Under the pieces are notes generated by a model that had not been told where the DNA came from, did no database searches, and worked only from the letters and a program-made list of their open reading frames with translations. From NCBI GenBank assembly GCA_945835085.1, contig CAMAIG010000054.1, positions 1-8,048 on the forward strand: DNA of 8,048 nucleotides, written 5' to 3'. Source of the stretch: an uncultured Ruminococcus sp. (GTDB lineage: Bacteria > Bacillota > Clostridia > Oscillospirales > Ruminococcaceae). Below, piece by piece: positions 5,796-8,048 of this stretch (position 1 is the first letter of the stretch; every line of letters starts with the position of its first letter). The translations under genes and the position numbers were made by a program.

Positions 5796-6806
5796 ATGGA
5801 AAAGGCAAATATTGCGGTACTCGGTTCAGGCGGATTCGGACTAAGTCTGGCAGTAATGCTCTGCTCAATGGGACATAATGTAACGGTTTGGTCAAAGTTC
5901 ACTTCCGAGCTTGATGATATAAGACGTGACGGGGAAAACAAGGCAAAGCTCCCCGGAGTAAAGGTCAGCGAGGATATCGCCCTTACCGATGATATCTCCT
6001 GCGTAAAGGGCAAGGACCTTGTTATTTTCGGGATTCCCGTTAATTTCGTGCGCTCTGTTGCGGCAGAAGCAGCACCCTTCCTTGATGAAAAAACAGTTGT
6101 TGTAAATACGGGAAAGGGACTTGAAGCAGGCTCTCTCAAATTCATCAGTCAGGTCATAAAGGAGGAGATAGGCAGAGCCATTGTTGTGCTTACAGGACCC
6201 TCCCATGCAGAGGAGGTGGCTCTCGGAATGCCGACCACAGTTGCGGCAGCCTCCGAGAACTCCGAGCAGGCGGATTATGTCCAGAGCATAATGTCAAATA
6301 AGACCTTCAGGATATATATCAACGACGATGTGGTGGGCTGTGAGATAGGCGGCGCACTCAAGAATGTTATTGCTCTTTGTGCAGGCATCTGTGACGGAAT
6401 GGGCTGCGGCGATAATACAAAGGCAGCACTCATGACAAGAGGCATATGGGAAATATCCCGTCTTGGGGTGGCAATGGGCGGCAAGCTTGAAACCTTCTCG
6501 GGACTTACGGGAATAGGCGATCTTATCGTTACCTGTACAAGTATGCACAGCCGCAACAGAAGAGCGGGCATTCTTATCGGACAGGGCGTTGACCCGGAGG
6601 AGGCAGTAAGGCAGGTCGGAACTGTTGAGGGATATTTCTGCACAAAGGCTGCCTATGAGCTGTCGAGAAAGTGCGGAATATGTCTGCCCATCACAGAGCA
6701 GTGCTATAACGTGCTGTATAACGGTTCAAGTCCAAAGGACGCTATCAAGGAACTTATGGGACGTCCTAAGCGTCACGAAAGTGAGCTTAGCTTATACGAG
6801 ATATGA
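5796..6806 (+). CDS. gpsA: NAD(P)+-dependent glycerol-3-phosphate dehydrogenase GpsA
   Basis: Cytoplasmic enzyme that reduces dihydroxyacetone phosphate to sn-glycerol 3-phosphate, the backbone for phospholipids. The 336 residues fit the family length. The N-terminal Rossmann fold has the dinucleotide motif GSGGFG (10-15) right after the first beta strand. GPSHAEEV (134-141) is the conserved mid-protein motif. The catalytic Lys189 lies in GGALKNVIAL, followed by a GLTGIGDLIVTCTS segment that carries conserved substrate-site residues. All expected motifs are present. It is the last gene of the DUF512-der-plsY-gpsA run and sits directly behind plsY, whose acyl acceptor it makes, so the pair carries out two consecutive steps. 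An intrinsic terminator begins 7 bases after the stop codon. Confidence 0.98.
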   Translation: MEKANIAVLGSGGFGLSLAVMLCSMGHNVTVWSKFTSELDDIRRDGENKAKLPGVKVSEDIALTDDISCVKGKDLVIFGIPVNFVRSVAAEAAPFLDEKTVVVNTGKGLEAGSLKFISQVIKEEIGRAIVVLTGPSHAEEVALGMPTTVAAASENSEQADYVQSIMSNKTFRIYINDDVVGCEIGGALKNVIALCAGICDGMGCGDNTKAALMTRGIWEISRLGVAMGGKLETFSGLTGIGDLIVTCTSMHSRNRRAGILIGQGVDPEEAVRQVGTVEGYFCTKAAYELSRKCGICLPITEQCYNVLYNGSSPKDAIKELMGRPKRHESELSLYEI

Positions 6807-6812
6807 CAAATA

Positions 6813-6855
6813 TCGGGCAGGTCTGCTTATTCGGCTTTACCTGCCCGAGTTTTTT
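6813..6855 (+). terminator. Intrinsic terminator after gpsA
   Basis: A 10-base-pair stem (6813-6822 TCGGGCAGGT with 6839-6848 ACCTGCCCGA) with a 16-base loop is followed by G and six T (6850-6855). It is a strong Rho-independent terminator for the operon ending in gpsA. The T-run touches the ribosome binding site of the next gene, AAGGGAG at 6856-6862. Confidence 0.92.
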
Positions 6856-6868
6856 AAGGGAGATAATT

Positions 6869-8048
6869 ATGTTCGGCAGAAATAAAAAAGCAAGCATGGC
6901 GTCAGTGTTGTTGTCCGTTTTCATGCTTTCTGCTTGTGGGGAAAAAGAAACAAACCCGGTTCCTTACGATGATTTCACAGTCACGGAAACTTTGGCAGAA
7001 GCATTAGATGACGGCCTTGATGACAGCGAGTATTCCGAAATGATAAGGCGGTCATTTGTATCGGCGGGAAATACTGCACGTCTTACGGAAAAACTCGGTA
7101 TCCTTGAAAGCGGAGGAGAGATCACCATAGGCTTTCTCGGCGGCTCTATAACCGAGGGCTACACTGTAAATAAGGATCAGTGCTATGCAAAGCTTACCTA
7201 TGATCTTCTCTGTGAAAAATATCCGACGGGCAGGATAAATTACGTCAATGCAGGAATAAGCGGTACTCCGTCCATTCTCGGAAATCTCCGTGTTAAGCGG
7301 GATATCATAGATAAGGGAGCAGACATTGTATTTGTCGAGTATGCCGTAAATGACGGTTCCGACAAGATTTATCGTGAGTCCTATGATTCACTAATCATGA
7401 CCCTTCTCAAACAGGAAAATGCTCCTGCCGTGATACTGCTGTTAAACCGCACCGAAGAGGGACATACAGCTCAGGAATACATGAAGGACATCGGAAAATA
7501 TTACGATCTTGGCATGATAAGCACCGCAGACGCTTTGACTCCCGCCCTTGAAAGCGGATATGTAAGCTGGTCCGATTATTATAACGACGCTTCCCACCCA
7601 TCTCCCGCAGGGCATAAGCTGTTTCTTGAATTTATAAGCTATTATTTTGACAGAGCGGCAGCTGAAAACAGCGGAGAATATTCCGTTAAGCCAATAGGCA
7701 GACATGGCGCTCCCTATGAAAATGCCCTTCTTGCAGAGGCGGATTATGATAACAGCGACAGCAGGCTTGTAATTGACGATATCGGCTGCTTTGACAAGGC
7801 GGCAGAGGGTTTAAACGGTTTTAGATGCGGCTGGGCGTATAATTCCGAGTCCGAGGGAGGAAAAATGACCTTCACAGCTACGGGAAACAGTGTATTTCTT
7901 ATTTGTAACCGAAAAAACAGCGACAGTATGGGAAAGCTTGATGTCTATCTTGACGGAGAGCATTTAAAAACCATAGACCTTAATGATAAGGACGGCTGGG
8001 GCGATCCATGGGCATATCAGATAATAAAGCGAAGCACCGTCAAGGAAA
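6869..8048 (+). CDS. SGNH/GDSL-family hydrolase lipoprotein, 3'-truncated by the window edge
   Basis: 393 codons are visible and the frame is still open at the last base. The N-terminus is a lipoprotein signal: basic NKK, a hydrophobic core, then the lipobox LSAC with Cys23, so the mature protein should be anchored outside the membrane. The acidic stretch that follows (about 34-58) looks like a linker. The SGNH catalytic blocks are in order: Ser93 in FLGGSITEG, Gly129 in NAGISGT, Asn161 in EYAVND, and Asp240 with His243 in DASHPSPAGH. The protein is thus a predicted serine esterase, acetyl-esterase or acyl hydrolase; the substrate cannot be told. From about residue 300 there is a second region with beta-type sequence (GKLDVYLDGEHLKTIDL), perhaps a beta-sandwich or carbohydrate-binding module, cut by the window end. 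AAGGGAG 6 bases before ATG 6869 supports the start. Deacetylation of plant or cell-wall polysaccharide is a reasonable guess for a gut or rumen clostridium, but is inference. Confidence 0.93.
   Translation, partial: MFGRNKKASMASVLLSVFMLSACGEKETNPVPYDDFTVTETLAEALDDGLDDSEYSEMIRRSFVSAGNTARLTEKLGILESGGEITIGFLGGSITEGYTVNKDQCYAKLTYDLLCEKYPTGRINYVNAGISGTPSILGNLRVKRDIIDKGADIVFVEYAVNDGSDKIYRESYDSLIMTLLKQENAPAVILLLNRTEEGHTAQEYMKDIGKYYDLGMISTADALTPALESGYVSWSDYYNDASHPSPAGHKLFLEFISYYFDRAAAENSGEYSVKPIGRHGAPYENALLAEADYDNSDSRLVIDDIGCFDKAAEGLNGFRCGWAYNSESEGGKMTFTATGNSVFLICNRKNSDSMGKLDVYLDGEHLKTIDLNDKDGWGDPWAYQIIKRSTVKE

Noticed and set aside
5615..6145. Minus-strand frame spanning the plsY-gpsA junction
   Set aside because: It covers two well-supported genes and its translation is low in recognisable structure.
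1..8048. Mobile elements, CRISPR arrays, tRNA or rRNA genes, toxin-antitoxin or phage-defence genes
   Set aside because: Read-through of both strands shows no transposase, repeat-spacer pattern, RNA gene or defence-type gene; nearly all sequence is accounted for by housekeeping genes.

Overview
The window is a stretch of core, chromosome-type DNA, apparently from a Gram-positive clostridial bacterium. My best guess is Oscillospiraceae/Ruminococcaceae, Ruminococcus-like. That placement is inference: it rests on the strong AAGGAGG-type ribosome binding sites, a 60-residue L32 with four zinc cysteines, a PDZ/radical-SAM/DUF512 protein next to der, and a lipobox-bearing SGNH hydrolase. All genes are on the + strand, and base and codon use look uniform, with no sign of mobile DNA, CRISPR, tRNA or rRNA.

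Layout: (1) 1-1011 is the 3' three quarters of glucose-6-phosphate isomerase (pgi). (2) 1012-1160 is a 149-base gap holding three closely packed inverted repeats. (3) 1161-1571 is a small P-loop protein of unknown role. (4) A near-perfect sigma-A promoter (-35 TTGACA, 17-base spacer, extended -10 TATAAT) at 1599-1627 drives a YceD/DUF177 protein (1658-2116) and ribosomal protein L32 (rpmF, 2147-2329). (5) An intrinsic terminator at 2346-2384 follows rpmF. (6) Four closely spaced genes come next: a PDZ/radical-SAM/DUF512 protein (2406-3704), the ribosome-assembly GTPase Der (3723-5054), the acyltransferase PlsY (5072-5779) and glycerol-3-phosphate dehydrogenase GpsA (5796-6806). (7) A second intrinsic terminator at 6813-6855 abuts the ribosome binding site of an SGNH/GDSL-hydrolase lipoprotein that starts at 6869 and runs off the window.

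Functionally, the central block couples ribosome production (YceD, L32, Der) to the first steps of phospholipid synthesis. GpsA makes sn-glycerol-3-phosphate and PlsY acylates it to lysophosphatidic acid. Pgi links to glycolysis, which supplies the dihydroxyacetone phosphate used by GpsA. The least understood parts are the small P-loop protein, the radical-SAM/DUF512 protein, the structured gap after pgi, and the two terminators that sit directly in front of genes with no visible promoter of their own. I found no clear evidence of a wholly new system; this is mostly an ordinary housekeeping region.
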